Below are positions 12,101 to 25,920 of a stretch of DNA of 64,000 nucleotides, in pieces. Positions within the stretch are counted from its first letter, which is position 1; the number at the start of each line of letters is the position of its first letter. This DNA comes from Acephala macrosclerotiorum (Eukaryota > Ascomycota > Leotiomycetes > Helotiales > Mollisiaceae): positions 310,001 through 374,000 of the forward strand of contig MU119222.1 in the NCBI GenBank assembly GCA_014904845.1. The letters are read 5' to 3'. The notes beneath the pieces are model-generated. The model was not told where the DNA came from. It worked only from the letters and a program-made list of their open reading frames with translations, and made no database searches. The position numbers were made by a program, and so were the translations under genes.

Positions 12101-14553
12101 TATAAAAAAATATATTTAATAAATTAATTTTAAATAATATTTTAAAGTATAATACTAATTATTTATAGAATTTTCTATTTAAAAAAAAATTAAAAAAAAA
12201 TTATTAATATTCGATATTCTCAAAAGAATAAAAAAATATTAAAAAATCGAATTAAAACTCAAAATATAAAAAATATTAAATTATTATAATTAAATAAATA
12301 ATTAATATTTTAATTATTAATAAAATAATTATTAATTATTTTTAGATTAAATTACTCGTTAATTTTCAATAATTAATATATTGACTAATTATTTATATTT
12401 TATTAAATGTATTAATACGATTATTAATTTGTCGAATATTAAAACTTTTAAAAATAATAAATTAATATTATTTAAAAACGAAATTAAATATTTAGAAAAT
12501 TGTCTTAAGATTTTCCAAATATTTATTAAAATTACTATGAAATTACAAATCGAAAAATACTCAATTATATATTATTTTATACTAGAAATATATATAGTAT
12601 ATAATAAATTGAAAAAAATTAAAATAAAATTAAAATAAAATTAAAATTAAATTTTTTAAAATTTTATTATATAATAATTAATTAATATTTTAATAAAACT
12701 TAAACTTTATAAATACAATTAATAAAAAAATATTTTTTTAAAACAGAAAATATTAACGATTCAAATAAAGTTTTATATATAGTTTTAATATTAAATCTTC
12801 GAATTAAACGAGAAAAATTACAAAAAATTAATTTTTTTAATAAATTATATACTAATTATTAAATATAAATATATATTAATATTATATTATTTATAAATTA
12901 ATTTACTAATTATATTTTAATTATAAAACCGATTATAATAATTTAAATATTTATATCGAAAATCAAAAAAATAAAATAAGAAACGAATTTATTAATTATT
13001 TAAAAAAAAAAAAAAAACTATTAAAATCGTAAGTTTAAATTTTAATATTTTTAAAATATTTAATAATTATATATTAATTTATTAATTTTTTTAAAATAAT
13101 TTTTTTATAAAATTGTAATTAATTATTTATAAATTAAATTTTTTAATTAATAATTTATAAATAGAAATAAATATTTTATATTATTTCAAATAATTCGAAA
13201 ATATTTTCAAATTTCAATTATTTCGATTTCTTTCGAACGAATTTTTTTTTAAAGAGTTTTAATTATTAGTAAAAATCGAAATAAATTTTTTAAAATTATT
13301 TTTAAAAAAATAATTTGTTTTAAAAATTGAGAAGTTATTAAAAAAAAAACGAAAAAAATATAAAAAAAAATTAGAAAAAATACTAAAAATACTTTTATAA
13401 TTTAATTAATCGATATTTGTATTTAATTTTTTTTATAGAAATATAAAAATTTAATCAAAAAATAAAATAATAAAAAAACTTTTTAATTAATATATATTAT
13501 TAATTATATTTTTATATATTCAATTTATAGTACGCGAATTTCATATAATATTTAAAAATATTTTAAATATTTTAAAATATATATTTTAGAATTTTACGAT
13601 TTAAACGAATTTAATTATATTTTATTTTATTTAAAATATTCAAAATATAATTAAATTATAATTTATATATTAAAACTTTTTTACGTATTAATTATTTATT
13701 AATAATACGCGTTATATAATAATTATATTTAAATTTTTAATATTTAATTAAAAAAATCGATTTTTAATTTTCGACGATTATAAACGATTATATATAATAT
13801 TTATATAATTATATTTAATTAATTAAATCGTTTAATTTTTAAATATTTTAATTTCAATTTTTAATATCGAATAATATAATAATTCGTATATAAAACTAAT
13901 ATTTTTTAAACGTATAAACTTTATTTAAATCGTTTAATTTTACGATTAAATTTTAAATAATATTAATATTTTTATTTTTTATTTTTATTTATTTATATAA
14001 TTTATATATAAATTTTAACGAAAAATATTAAAATTTAATAATTTTTAATTTTATAATTTAATATTTTAATATGCGTTTAATAAATTTATTTGAAATTTTT
14101 ATAATAAATATTATAAATTATAAATTATAAATTTTAAATATTTAAATATTTAATTTTAAATTAATATTATTAATATTATATTAAAATAATTAATAATATT
14201 AATAATCGATTAAATTATTATTAATTCGTTAATAATATTATTAATATAAAAATTTAATATAAAATTTTTATTAATTTATTAATTTATTTGATTTTAAAAA
14301 AATATTTTTTTATATAAATTATTTTAATTTTAAATATTAATAAAATTATTAAATAAATTTAAAATAAATATAATAAAAAAAAAAATAAAAAATATATATA
14401 TATATTTATAAAATATAAATCGTATTAAATATTATTTAATTAAAAAATAAAATGAAAATATATTTATATAATTTAAAAATATAATAATAATATTTTAATA
14501 TTTTTTAATATAAATTAAATTAAATTTAAATAATAAAATAATATTCGAAATTG

Positions 14554-14715
14554 TAAATACAATATTAATTTAATAATCACGCGCGATACTAGGCCAGATT
14601 CGAACTAGCGTCGTTTGCACTAAAATTGAAATTATATTTTTTAATTTTTATACGTTTATTAAATTTATAATTTACAATTAATTGACGAATTATTTAATTT
14701 ATTTATATATTTCAT
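14554..14715. repeat. Left LTR-like direct repeat in the AT-rich block
   Basis: This roughly 150-bp sequence recurs at 21069-21225 in the same orientation. Shared segments include AATATTAATTTAATA, a more GC-rich core (CACGYGCGAYACTAGGCCA) and a long AT tail ending near AATTATTTAATTTATT. It begins near a TG dinucleotide. With 6.5 kb between copies, the arrangement fits the two LTRs of a Ty1/Copia- or Gypsy-sized element whose interior has been destroyed by mutation. No reverse transcriptase or integrase motif survives, so this rests on spacing and repeat structure alone. Confidence 0.4.
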
Positions 14716-17700
14716 TTTTAATTTATTATTAATAATATTAATATTAATTAATAATTATTTAATTAATTATAAAATAATTAAATTTTTATTTAAAAAAATT
14801 AATTTATAAAATATTTTTTTTTAAAATATTTTGTTTTTTATAAAAAAATATTTAAAATAATTAATATATTTTCGAAAAAATAAAAATTTATAAAAAATTT
14901 TTTATAAAAACGTATTAAAAATATTAAAAATATTAAAAACTTAAAAAAAATAATATAAAAATAATTTTAAATTTATTACGTAAAATAATAACGTTTACGA
15001 AAAACGAATAAAAAAACGTAAAAACGAATTTTTAAAATGTTTTTTACGTTTTTATTTATTATTTAATCGAAAATATATAAATATTAATAATAATATTTAT
15101 TCGAATTCGAATTAAAATTTTTAAAACTTTTTATTATTTATTACGTAATTATTTTTTAAAATAACGAATTTACTTAAAATTAAATTCGTTTATAATAAAA
15201 AAAAATAATAAAAAATTTCAATTTTACGAACGATAAAATTTTTAATGAAAAAATATTAAATAAATATATTTTTTATCGATTCGAAATATACAAAAAAAAA
15301 AAAATACTCGAATTATAATTTATAAAAATACTTTCGAAAATTTTTTAAAAAATATACGTAAAAAATTTTACGTTTAATATATAAAATTTTTTTACGTCGT
15401 TTACGAGATTTTTTACGTATTTATAAAATATAAATATTAAAAATTAAAAGATTTATTATTAATAATTTAAAAAAAATTTTTAATAAAAAAAGTTTTATAA
15501 ATAAATATAAATAAAAATCGTCGATTAATTAAAAAATAAAAAATTATTTTTTCGATAAAATTAATTAATTAAATTAATAAATTAAAATATTTTAATATTA
15601 GTAATTATTATTTTAAATATAATTATTTTTACGATTTTAATTATTAATACGAATTTATTTTTTACGATTATTTTTTATTTTTTTTTTATTATAACTTTTT
15701 ATAAATACGAATTTATTTATTAATAATTTTTTTAATAATAATTAAATATATATAATAATTTATAAAATATTTTTATTAAATTATTTACGAATTTAATACA
15801 AATTTATATCGATAATAAAAAATATAATAAAAAATTATATAATATTTTTAATTGTAAATTATTATAATAAAATTAATACAATAAAATATTTTTTATTAAT
15901 TTTATAAAACGTATAAACGTATTTTATTTTAATAAATATATAAATAAAAATATCGATTTTATTATATTAATAATTATTTATTCGATTTAAGAATTAATAT
16001 TAATATTTTTATACGTACGTAATATTAATACTTTTTACAATAAACGATTTTATTCAAATTTAATCGAAATATTTAAATAAAGCGATTTAATTAGTTTATT
16101 AAAGAATTTTATAATAAAAATACTTTAAAATAATATATAATTATTTCGACGAAAAATATTAAAATTTCGATTTACGTGCGATCGCGTTATATTTATAATT
16201 ATAATATATTAATTAATTCAAATTATATAAAACTTATAAATAAATTGAAATTTAATTAAATTTTATTAAATTTTAAATTTTAAACGATTTTATTAATTCG
16301 TTATTACGTAGATTAATAAAATATAATCGTATTTAATAAAAATCGCGATTATAAAACTTTTAAATACGATTTTATTTTAAGTATTAAAATCGATAATAAT
16401 CGTTTTAATAAAAAATATTAAAAATTTTTAAATACGATTTTATTTTAAATATTAAAATAATTATTTGTTTAAATATTAAATATTTTTATAATTACGTAAT
16501 TTTTAAAATATATATTAAATAAAATAATTTAAATTAATTAAATTAATCGTAATAATTTAATATAAAAAATAAAAATCTTAAAAAATATTTTTTTAAAATG
16601 TTTTTTTAATATAAAATTTTATTAAAAAAATATTTTTATTTAAAATATTAAAATATTTAAATATTAAAATTATTTTATAATTATATAATTTTAAAAAAAA
16701 ATTTAAAATATTTTTTTTAAAATTATATATTAAATAAAATAATTAAAAATAATTAAATCGATTATAATAATTTAATATAAAAAACGAAAATTTTAAAAAA
16801 TATTTTTTTAATAATATAAAACTTTATAATACGTTTTTATTTTAAATATTAAAAAGTTTATTAATTTATCGATTTATTATTCGATAAAATTTAAAATTTT
16901 ATTTTAATAATTATATTAATTTTAAATACTTATAAAACGTTTAAATTAAAAATTTTTAATTTTTAATTTAAAATTTGAAATAAAAATATATTATTAAAAT
17001 CGAAAACTTTATAATTTTTCGTAAAAACGTTTTTACGAGATTTATAAAATAAAATATACGTCGAATATTAAAAGAAAAAACTCGTTTATTATTAATTCGT
17101 TTAATAAATCGTTAAATGAATTTTTGTTTTCAATACGAGAAAAAAATTTTAATAATAAAAACTTATTTTAAAATTAAAAAAAAATCGTTAATTATATATA
17201 TTTTTATAAAAAAAAAAATTTTTAATAAAAATTATTACGATTAATTTAATAAAATTTAAATTAAATTATTTATAATTATTTTTCAATTAATTTTAAAAAA
17301 TTTAATTTAGTTTATTATTGAAATATTAAACGAAATATAATTTACGAAATTAAATTATTAAAGTTTATTAAAATATTAAAAAATACAATTTTATTTTTTA
17401 AAATCGAAAAAAAAAAACGCGATTGAAAATAAAATCGAAAATATTAAAATCGAAAAAACTTTTAAAATAAATATTATAAAAATTTTAAATTTTAAAAAGA
17501 ATTATATTAAAAAAATATTATATTTATAATAAATTAAAATATTAATTTATAAAATATATAATAAAAAAAACTATAATAAATTTAATATATAATAAATCGA
17601 AATATTATAATAATTTATTATTAAAATTTTTTTATTAAAATTAAAAAAATTAAAAATTTATCGAAAAATATTTAAATAATAAAAATTAATTAATTATTAA

Positions 17701-20700
17701 TAAATATAAAAATAAAAAACGAAAATAAAATTATTTTATTAAATTTAAAAAAATCGATAATACGTAAATAATAATTATTTTAAATAATTAATTTATTTAT
17801 TATATTCTTATAAAGAAAATATATTTAATATTTTATTATTATTATAATTCGAATTATTCGAATCGAATTAATATTTATTTTTTATTTTCGAAAATCGATA
17901 TTTTTTAAAAGTTTTTTAAAAAATTATATCGAATAATAAAATCGTTAAAATATTAATTATTTATTAATTACAATTTATAATATTACGAAAATTTAATATT
18001 AATATTTAATTAAATATTTTTACGATTAAAATTTATAAAATTCGTTTTAATAAAAATATTATTTTATTATAAAAAAAATTTCGAATCGACATTTTATTAA
18101 ATATTATTATTTTTTATATTATTTTTATAAATATATATTTTTTATTTTATATTTAAAATATAAATACTATAAATATAAAATTGAATAATTTTAAAAATAT
18201 TTTAATTTAAAAAAATAAAATCGTTCTCGTTATAAAAAAAAAAACTATTTATAAATATTATTATATTGATCGAAAAAATTTTTAATATAAAATTATATTA
18301 ATTATATAAATACTTTAATTATTTATCGATATAACGTTTTATAAAAGTTTTTTAATAAATTAATTATAATATAAATATTAAATATATTTAGTATTTTATT
18401 AAATATTATTACTATTATTAAATATATAAATAATTATTTAAAAAATTTAAATTAATTTTATAAGTAATAAACTCGTTTATAGTATTTTAAATTATTAAAT
18501 TTATAAAAAATATATTTACGAAAATAATATAAAATATATTACGTATATATTAAATTAATACGTATTAAAAACTATTAAATTATATTATTTATAACGTTAA
18601 AAAAAACTTTTTATTTATAAAATTTTAATAAAACGTTAAAATAATAACGATTAAAATTAAAAAAATATTTATTAAAATTTATAATAATATAAAAAAAATA
18701 AAAAAATATTATATTTTATTACGTCGAATTTACGAAATTATTCGCGACGAATTAATCGAAAAATAAATCGATAAAAATATAATTTTATAAATAGTAATTA
18801 AAATTATTAATAATTCGATAAAATCGAATAATATTATATTTATATTATTAATTTTTAAAGTTTATTTTAAAATGATTAATAACGATAAATCATTATTATT
18901 AATTATTAAAAAAAAATATCGTTTATACGTTTAATATTAAATTAATAATACGCTTATAAAAAAAACAATTTAAATATAAAATTTATATTAAATTTATTAA
19001 ATTTATTTAAAATACGCGTTTAATATAAAAAAACGAATAAAAAAAATTATATAAATTATTAATAATTAATAAAAAAAATATATACGATTAATATATTTTA
19101 TAAATTAATTAATTTTCGTTTAATAATTATTAAATTTTATTATATAAAAAAAAAAAATTAAAAATTTATAATTGAATTAATAATTAAAAAAATAATTAAA
19201 AAAATTAAAAAAAAAATTTAATATTTTTTAATTAAAAAAAACTTTTTTATTTTTTTAATCGAACGAATTAAATTAAAAATTAATTAAAAAAATTACGAAA
19301 TAAAAATATACGTAATAAAAAATTTAAATAAAATAAATATTACAATTTTATTAAAAATAATAAAAAAAATTATATAAATTTTAATAATTAATTTTTTTTA
19401 TTATTATTAAAAAAATTAAAATTTTTATAATTTTTATAATAAATAAAAAAAAATATAAAATTATTATTAAAATTAAAAAAAAAAATATAATTATAATTTT
19501 TAAATAATTATTTAAAACGTTTTAAAAAAAAATTAATAATTTAATTATAAAAAAAGTTTTTAATTTCGTTTAAAACGATTTTATTAAATATATTAAAATT
19601 CGAATTTTTAATTCGAAATTAATTAATAAAATTAAAAATAAAATTATTAATATTTTTTACGAAAAATTGAAATTAATAATTTAAAAAATTAATTAATAAT
19701 TAATTATTGTTTTAATATTTTTTTTAATTTAATTTTTAAATAAAAAAATTAAAATATAATTTCGTAATATTATTTAAATTTATATTTAATTTATAATAAA
19801 TTTTTAACGATTTATATTAATATATTTATTAAAAAAAATATATTATTTATATTTATTAAATATAATTATAATTATTTTAAAATTGTTATATAATATTATA
19901 AAAATAAAAATATATTAATAAATTACGTATTATAAATATTATAAAAAAAATTTATAATTATATTAATATACGATTTTTATTTTCGAATTACGATTATTAA
20001 AAAACTTTTTAATATTATTAAAATATAAATCGATAATACGTTTATATTAATAAAAAAAAAATTTATTTTCGAAAAAAATAAATATAATAATATTAAATTT
20101 TTAATTAAATTTAAAAAGATTTTAATATTAAAAATATTATTAATTTTTAATAAATATATTTTAATTTAATTTAAAAATATAATTTAATTATAATAAAAAA
20201 ATTGAAATAAAAAAATTAAATTAATAAATATTAAAAATAACGAATTAAAAAAATTTATATTATTATAATTTATTAATTTAAAATAATTTTCGATTTATTT
20301 AATATTAAAATTTAATAAAAAAAAACAATTATATTAAATAATAAAAAATTCGAAATTAAATTTTTATTAAAAATAAACGCGTTATTAAAAACGTTTTAAT
20401 TTTTAAAATATATAATATAATAAAAAAAATCGATATAATAATTATAATCGAATTTATTATTAATATAATTATTTAATAATTCGATTTTTTTAAAATTTTA
20501 ATAATCGTTTATATAAATTTATATTCGTTATACGAATATTTAATCAAATTAAAAACGATTAAAAAAAACGTTTTATAATCGATATTATAATTTTTTATTA
20601 ATCGTATAAACGTAAAAAATTATAAAAAATTTAATAAATTAACGATTAAAATAATTCGACGAAAATTATAATAAAATTAATATTTAATAAAATTTTAAAA

Positions 20701-21068
20701 AAGTTTTTAAATACGAATTATTTTAAAATTCAAATAAAAAAATAAATTAAAAAAAAAACAATAAAAATAACGTAAAAAATTAAAAAAAATATTTATTAAA
20801 AAAAAAAAATTTTTTTACGTTATATTTTATATTTTATAATTATTTAATTTATAAAATTAAAATTTTTTTTTTTTTTTTAATTTCGATATTTATAATTCTC
20901 AATAAACTTTAAAAATAATATTAATTTATTAACGTTATTTTCAAAGTTTAATTATATAATTTTTATATTAAAATATTAACGAGTTTTATATAATAACGAA
21001 TTATAATAATAAAAAAAAAATACTTTTTTAAATAATTAAATTAAATTAATTTTTATTATAAAAAAAAT

Positions 21069-21225
21069 GATTAATATAAATATAATATTAATTTAATAGT
21101 CACGTGCGACACTAGGCCATATTCGGACTAGCGCCGTTTATACTAAAATTGAAATTATATTTTTCAATTTTTATACGTTTATTAAATTTACAATTTATAA
21201 TTAATTAACGAATTATTTAATTTAT
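21069..21225. repeat. Right LTR-like direct repeat in the AT-rich block
   Basis: Partner of the repeat at 14554-14715, same orientation. It retains slightly more G+C in the core (CACGTGCGACACTAGGCCA) than the left copy. See that entry for the LTR interpretation and its limits. Confidence 0.4.
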
Positions 21226-24200
21226 TATTAATAATATTAATAAAATTAAAATTAAATTATAAATATAATAAAATAAAATAAAAAAATTTATTTTTAATAA
21301 ATATAATATTTATTAAAATTTATAAAAAAAAATTTAAAATAATAAATAAATAATTATTAAAAAATTTCAAAAATTTATTAATAATAATAAATATTATAAA
21401 TAAATAAAAAATAGAATTAATATTTAAATAAAAAAACAAATTTAATTTATAATATAATTTAAAATATATTTAATTTATATTAATTAAAATTAAATTTCGA
21501 ATTTTTTATAATTATTATTATAAAATTAATATATTAAAATATTTTTTATAATATTTAAAAAATAAATTATATTATTTTATTATAAAAAATTTATTAAACG
21601 AAATTATAAATTTATATTTATAATATATTTAATTAAAACATATTTTAAAATTAAAAAAAAATTAATAATTATATATATTTTTAATTATTATTTAAATAAT
21701 TATAAAAAATTTAAAAAAGTTTATTTTTAAAATATTAAATAAAATATAATTTTATATTATATAAATTTATTAATATTTTTAAAAACGTTTATATTAAATT
21801 ATATTTTATAATTAATATTATAATATTTTATAAAAATTTAAAATTAAAATATTTTATTAAAATAATAATTCGAATTTTATTAAATAATAAAATTAAAACG
21901 TATTATAAAATTTTATATTTATTAAAAAAAAATTTTTTAAAATTTTCGTTTTTTATATTAAATTATTATAATTAATTTAAATTATTTTATTTAATATATA
22001 ATTTTAAAAAAAAAAATTTTAAATTTTTTTTTAAAAATTACGTAATTATAAAAATATTTAATATTTAAAATAAAATCGTATTTAAAAAAAATTTATAATC
22101 GCGATTTTAATTAAATATAATAATATTTTTACAAAAAATTATAAAGTTTTCAATTTTAATAATTTATTTTTATTTTAAATTTTAAATTAAAAACTTTTAA
22201 TTTAAACGTTTTATAAACGTTTAAAATTAATATAATTATTAAAATAATATTTAATATTTTATTAAATAATAAAATTAATAAATTAATAAATTTTTTAATA
22301 TTTAAAATAAAAATTTAATTATTATAAATTTTATTATTAAAAAAAACTTTTTAAATTTTTTTTTAAAAATTATATAATTATAAAATAATTTTAATATTTA
22401 AAATATAAATATATTTTTAATAAAATTTTATATTAAAAAAATAATATTAAAATTTTTTTTTTTAAAATTTTCGTTTTTTATATTAAATTATTATAATTAA
22501 TTTAATTTGTTTAATATAAAAAAACGAAAATTTCAAAGAAAATTTTATAATAAGTTTTTATTTTAAATATTAAAAAGTTTATTATTTATTTTATTTTAAT
22601 AATTATTTTTAATTTAAATATTTATAAAACGTTTAAATTAAAAATTATTAATTTAAAACTTGAAATAAAAATAAATTATTAAAATTAAAAATTTTATAAT
22701 TTTTCGTAAAAATATTTTTATAAAATTTATAAAATAAAATATATATCGAATAAAAAATATTTTTTTTGTTCGTTATTAATTTATTTAATAAATCGTTAAT
22801 CGAGTTTTTTTATTTTATTTATTATTATAATAAAAATAATAATTTATAAAATAATATATTTTAAAATTTTAAAATTTTTAATTTTATTTATATAATTATA
22901 ATTATTTTTTTAAAAAAATTTATTTATATTAAATTATTAAAAATCGTTATATTTATATATATTTTTAAATTAAAAAAATAATATAAAAAATTAAATATTA
23001 ATATTATTAAAAAAATAATATAATATTAAAATTTGTAAACGATTTTTATATTTTAATATAAATATTAATATAATTTATTAATTTAATTAATAATATTAAA
23101 AAATATTTTAAAAATATATTAAAAAATATATAAAATATTTATTATTATAAATCGTTTTAATATTAAAAAAATTATAATTTATTTTTAAATAATTAATATT
23201 TTTATTTATTAAAAACTAATTATAAAAATTTAAAAAAAAATTTAATTTTAAAAAACGTATTTTTTAAAAATTATAATATTATTTTTATATAAATTAATAT
23301 TTTTGAAATTTTTATTAAAATTTATATTTATAATAAATTATTATATTAATTAATTAAAAAAACGAATTTTTTAAATAAAAAAAATCGTTATAATATTTTT
23401 ATAAAATAAATTTATAACGATTTTAATATTTTATAAAATTTATTATAATTTTATTAATTAATAAAAATATGAATTAAAATTATAATATAATAAAAAAATT
23501 TTTTTTTTTTTTTTTATAAATTATAATTTTAATTATATAATATTTATTTTATTTTTAAAATAAATATTAATATGTTTATTATTTAATTAAATCGAATAAT
23601 AATAATTTTTTTTAATATTTTAATTATTTAATTTTAAAATTAAATATATTAAAAATATATTTATATTATTATAAACGAATTATTTAAAAAATCGTAAATA
23701 AAAAACAATAATTAAAAAAAAATATATTAATAAATTTATTATAATTAAATTTAATTATATTAAAATAATTTTAATTTTAATTAAAAAAAAAATTTAATTA
23801 AAAAATTAAAAATAAATCGTTTATAATTAAAAATATTTATTTAAATTATTAAATTAAATTTAAATTTTTAATATTAATTATATTTTTTATTATTTATTTA
23901 ATTTAAAAACTAATATTAATATTTTTTACAATAAACAATTTTATTCAAATATAGTAATTTAATTAATTTATTTAAAAATTCGACGATCTCGTAATTTCGA
24001 ATTAATATATAATCGATTCAATAAAAAATATTAAAATTTTACAATTATAATTAGTTTATAACTTTCAATTATTAATTAATTCAAATTATATAAAATTTAT
24101 AAATAAATTGAAATTTAATTAAATATTGTTAAATTTTAAATTTTAAATAATTTTATTAATTCGTTATTATATAAATTAATAAAATATAATCGTATTTAAT

Positions 24201-24894
24201 AAAAATCGCGATCGTAAAACTTTTTTAAATACGTTTTTATTTTAAATATAAAAATATTTATTTAAATAATAAATATTTTTATAATTATATAATTAAATTT
24301 TTTTATATAATATTTTAAAATTTTTAAAATTTACGTCGAAAAATTAATAATAAAATAATTGTTTTATATTTCGAATAATTTAATAATTATATTATTAACG
24401 TTAATTTATTAAAATTAAATCGATAAAAATTTTTTTTTTTTAAAATGAAAAATAAAAAATACTTTATATAAAATTTAATATTTAATTAATTTTTTAAAAA
24501 AAAAAATTTATATATTATTTATTATTAAAAAAAAAAATTTATTAAATATATTAAAAAAAAAAATTTAATTATTTTCGTATTATTAAAAAAATTATAATAT
24601 TACGATAATAATTTTAAAATTAGTAAAAAAAAATTTAAAAACGAAATAAAAATTATTATATAATACGTTAAATCGATTATAAATTTATTAAATAAACTCG
24701 ATTACAATTAACGTTAATAATTAATTAAATTCTCAATATTAAATAAATATTAAAAAATTTTCGAGTTTTTTTTCGAGTTAATAAAAATAATCTTTTTTAT
24801 AAAAAAATAAAAAAAATAAAAATTCGAAATAAAAATAATAAAATTTTAATCGAAACTCGAAAATTTAATTATACTCGAAAAATATAGTTTATAT

Positions 24895-25920
24895 TAATAA
24901 TTTGCTTTTTTCTTTGATCGATTTTTACGTTCGAATCGCAATTGTACATAGGCGTATACACTATAGAAAAGTGCTAGCAATAGTCTCGATAGTCTTATTA
25001 TTTAACGATAAATACAAATTTAAAATAAATTTTATTTTATTTTATAATTGCGCAGCTTTTAAAAAGGGTTCCAAAGGGTCTTTCCTTGGAATTATATACT
25101 TAATAAAATAATCAAAAGTAATTAAATTAATCGTAATAATTAAATATAAAGACGAGAGTCCCAGGGGGTGTCTCTTTGGAGTGTTCTTTTGGTGTGAGAC
25201 TCTACCGGAAGTGCGTTTCTGCCTAAGGCATTAAGCCACTCAAATGCTGGAACTGCTCTACGACTGCGCAGCTCTCGAGGGGGTCCCAAGGGGTCTTCCC
25301 CTGAAATTATATTCTAAGTAAAGTGATTCAAATTCATTGAATTGATCGTAGTAGCTTAATATAAAAGACGGGGGTCCCAGGGGGTGTCCCCCTGGTATAA
25401 AGCCCCAGAAGTGCGTTTCTACCTAAGGCGCTAAAGCAATAAAATACTTCTATTCTAGCTATACAATTGCGCAGCTCTTAAGGGGAGTCCCAGGGGGTCT
25501 CCCCCTGGAATATATACTAAGAAAAGTGATTTAAATTGATTGAACCGATCGTAGTAGCTTAATATAAGAGACGGGGGTTCCAGGGGGTGTCCCCCTGGTA
25601 ATATGAGGCTCCGTAGTACGTTTCTGCCTTAGGCATTAAAAGGCTTATCAGCTTATCGGTTCTCACCGCTCGGCAGAATCTGGAACTTTATTTCAACTTC
25701 AAATCTTTATAAAACGCTCAAATTAAGAGCTTTTAATTTGAAACTTGAAATAGAAGTAGATTATTACTAAGTAAAGTCGAAGACTTTGTAGCCCCTCGCA
25801 GAAGCGCCTTTGCGAGGCCTACGGAGCAAAATATGCATCGAGTGAAAAAAAAAAAAGGTCGTCCGCTATTGGCTCGCTTAGCGAGCCGCCGAACGGGGCT
25901 CTTTCTTTCGAAACGAGAGA
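24895..25920 (+). repeat. Nearly unmutated copy of the repeat family, inside the AT-rich block
   Basis: About 1 kb of ordinary composition sits in the middle of the AT-rich block. Its left part (to about 25140) is partly degraded and mutation falls off towards the right. It consists of three roughly 210-bp tandem units followed by a 230-bp tail (about 25690-25915). Mutated versions of the same tail and units can be aligned base by base elsewhere in the block, with C to T and G to A changes. The tail has two strong hairpins: GGCTCGC-TTA-GCGAGCC (25871-25887), and CCTCGCA (25795-25801) pairing with TGCGAGG (25812-25818). No coding frame is present. It could be a satellite, a long LTR or a non-autonomous element. 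Confidence 0.7.
25048..25670 (+). repeat. Three tandem 210-bp units with G5/C5 hairpins
   Basis: Units begin at about 25048, 25264 and 25468, each with TGCGCAGCT. Each then has a G-rich/C-rich hairpin, a segment containing GATCGTAGTAGCTTAATATAA, a second hairpin, and a segment containing GTGCGTTTCTGCCTAAGGC or a variant of it. Perfect hairpins CCAGGGGG-TGT-CCCCCTGG occur at 25377-25395 and 25580-25598, and CCAGGGGG-TCT-CCCCCTGG at 25490-25508. The first unit's right arm has C to T changes, as if lightly mutated. RIP-mutated versions of the unit core occur at about 16545, 16760, 26743 and 26836 (+) and at about 9740, 9965, 21950, 28710 and 28910 (-). Confidence 0.75.

Noticed and set aside
9143..12638. 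Open frames of 70-85 codons in the AT-rich block (9143, 11719, 12381)
   Set aside because: They consist of Lys, Asn, Ile, Tyr, Phe and Leu only, as expected for chance frames in AT-rich DNA; no motif, no splice structure.
14588..14615. tRNA-like T-arm on the minus strand (GCTAG-TTCGAAT-CTGGC)
   Set aside because: The stem pairs, but no acceptor, D or anticodon arm fits, and the second copy at about 21120 has a mismatch in the stem; it is part of the LTR-like repeat.
24902..25111. 69-codon frame in the intact repeat island
   Set aside because: It spans repeat unit boundaries and is not kept in the other units; coding is unlikely.
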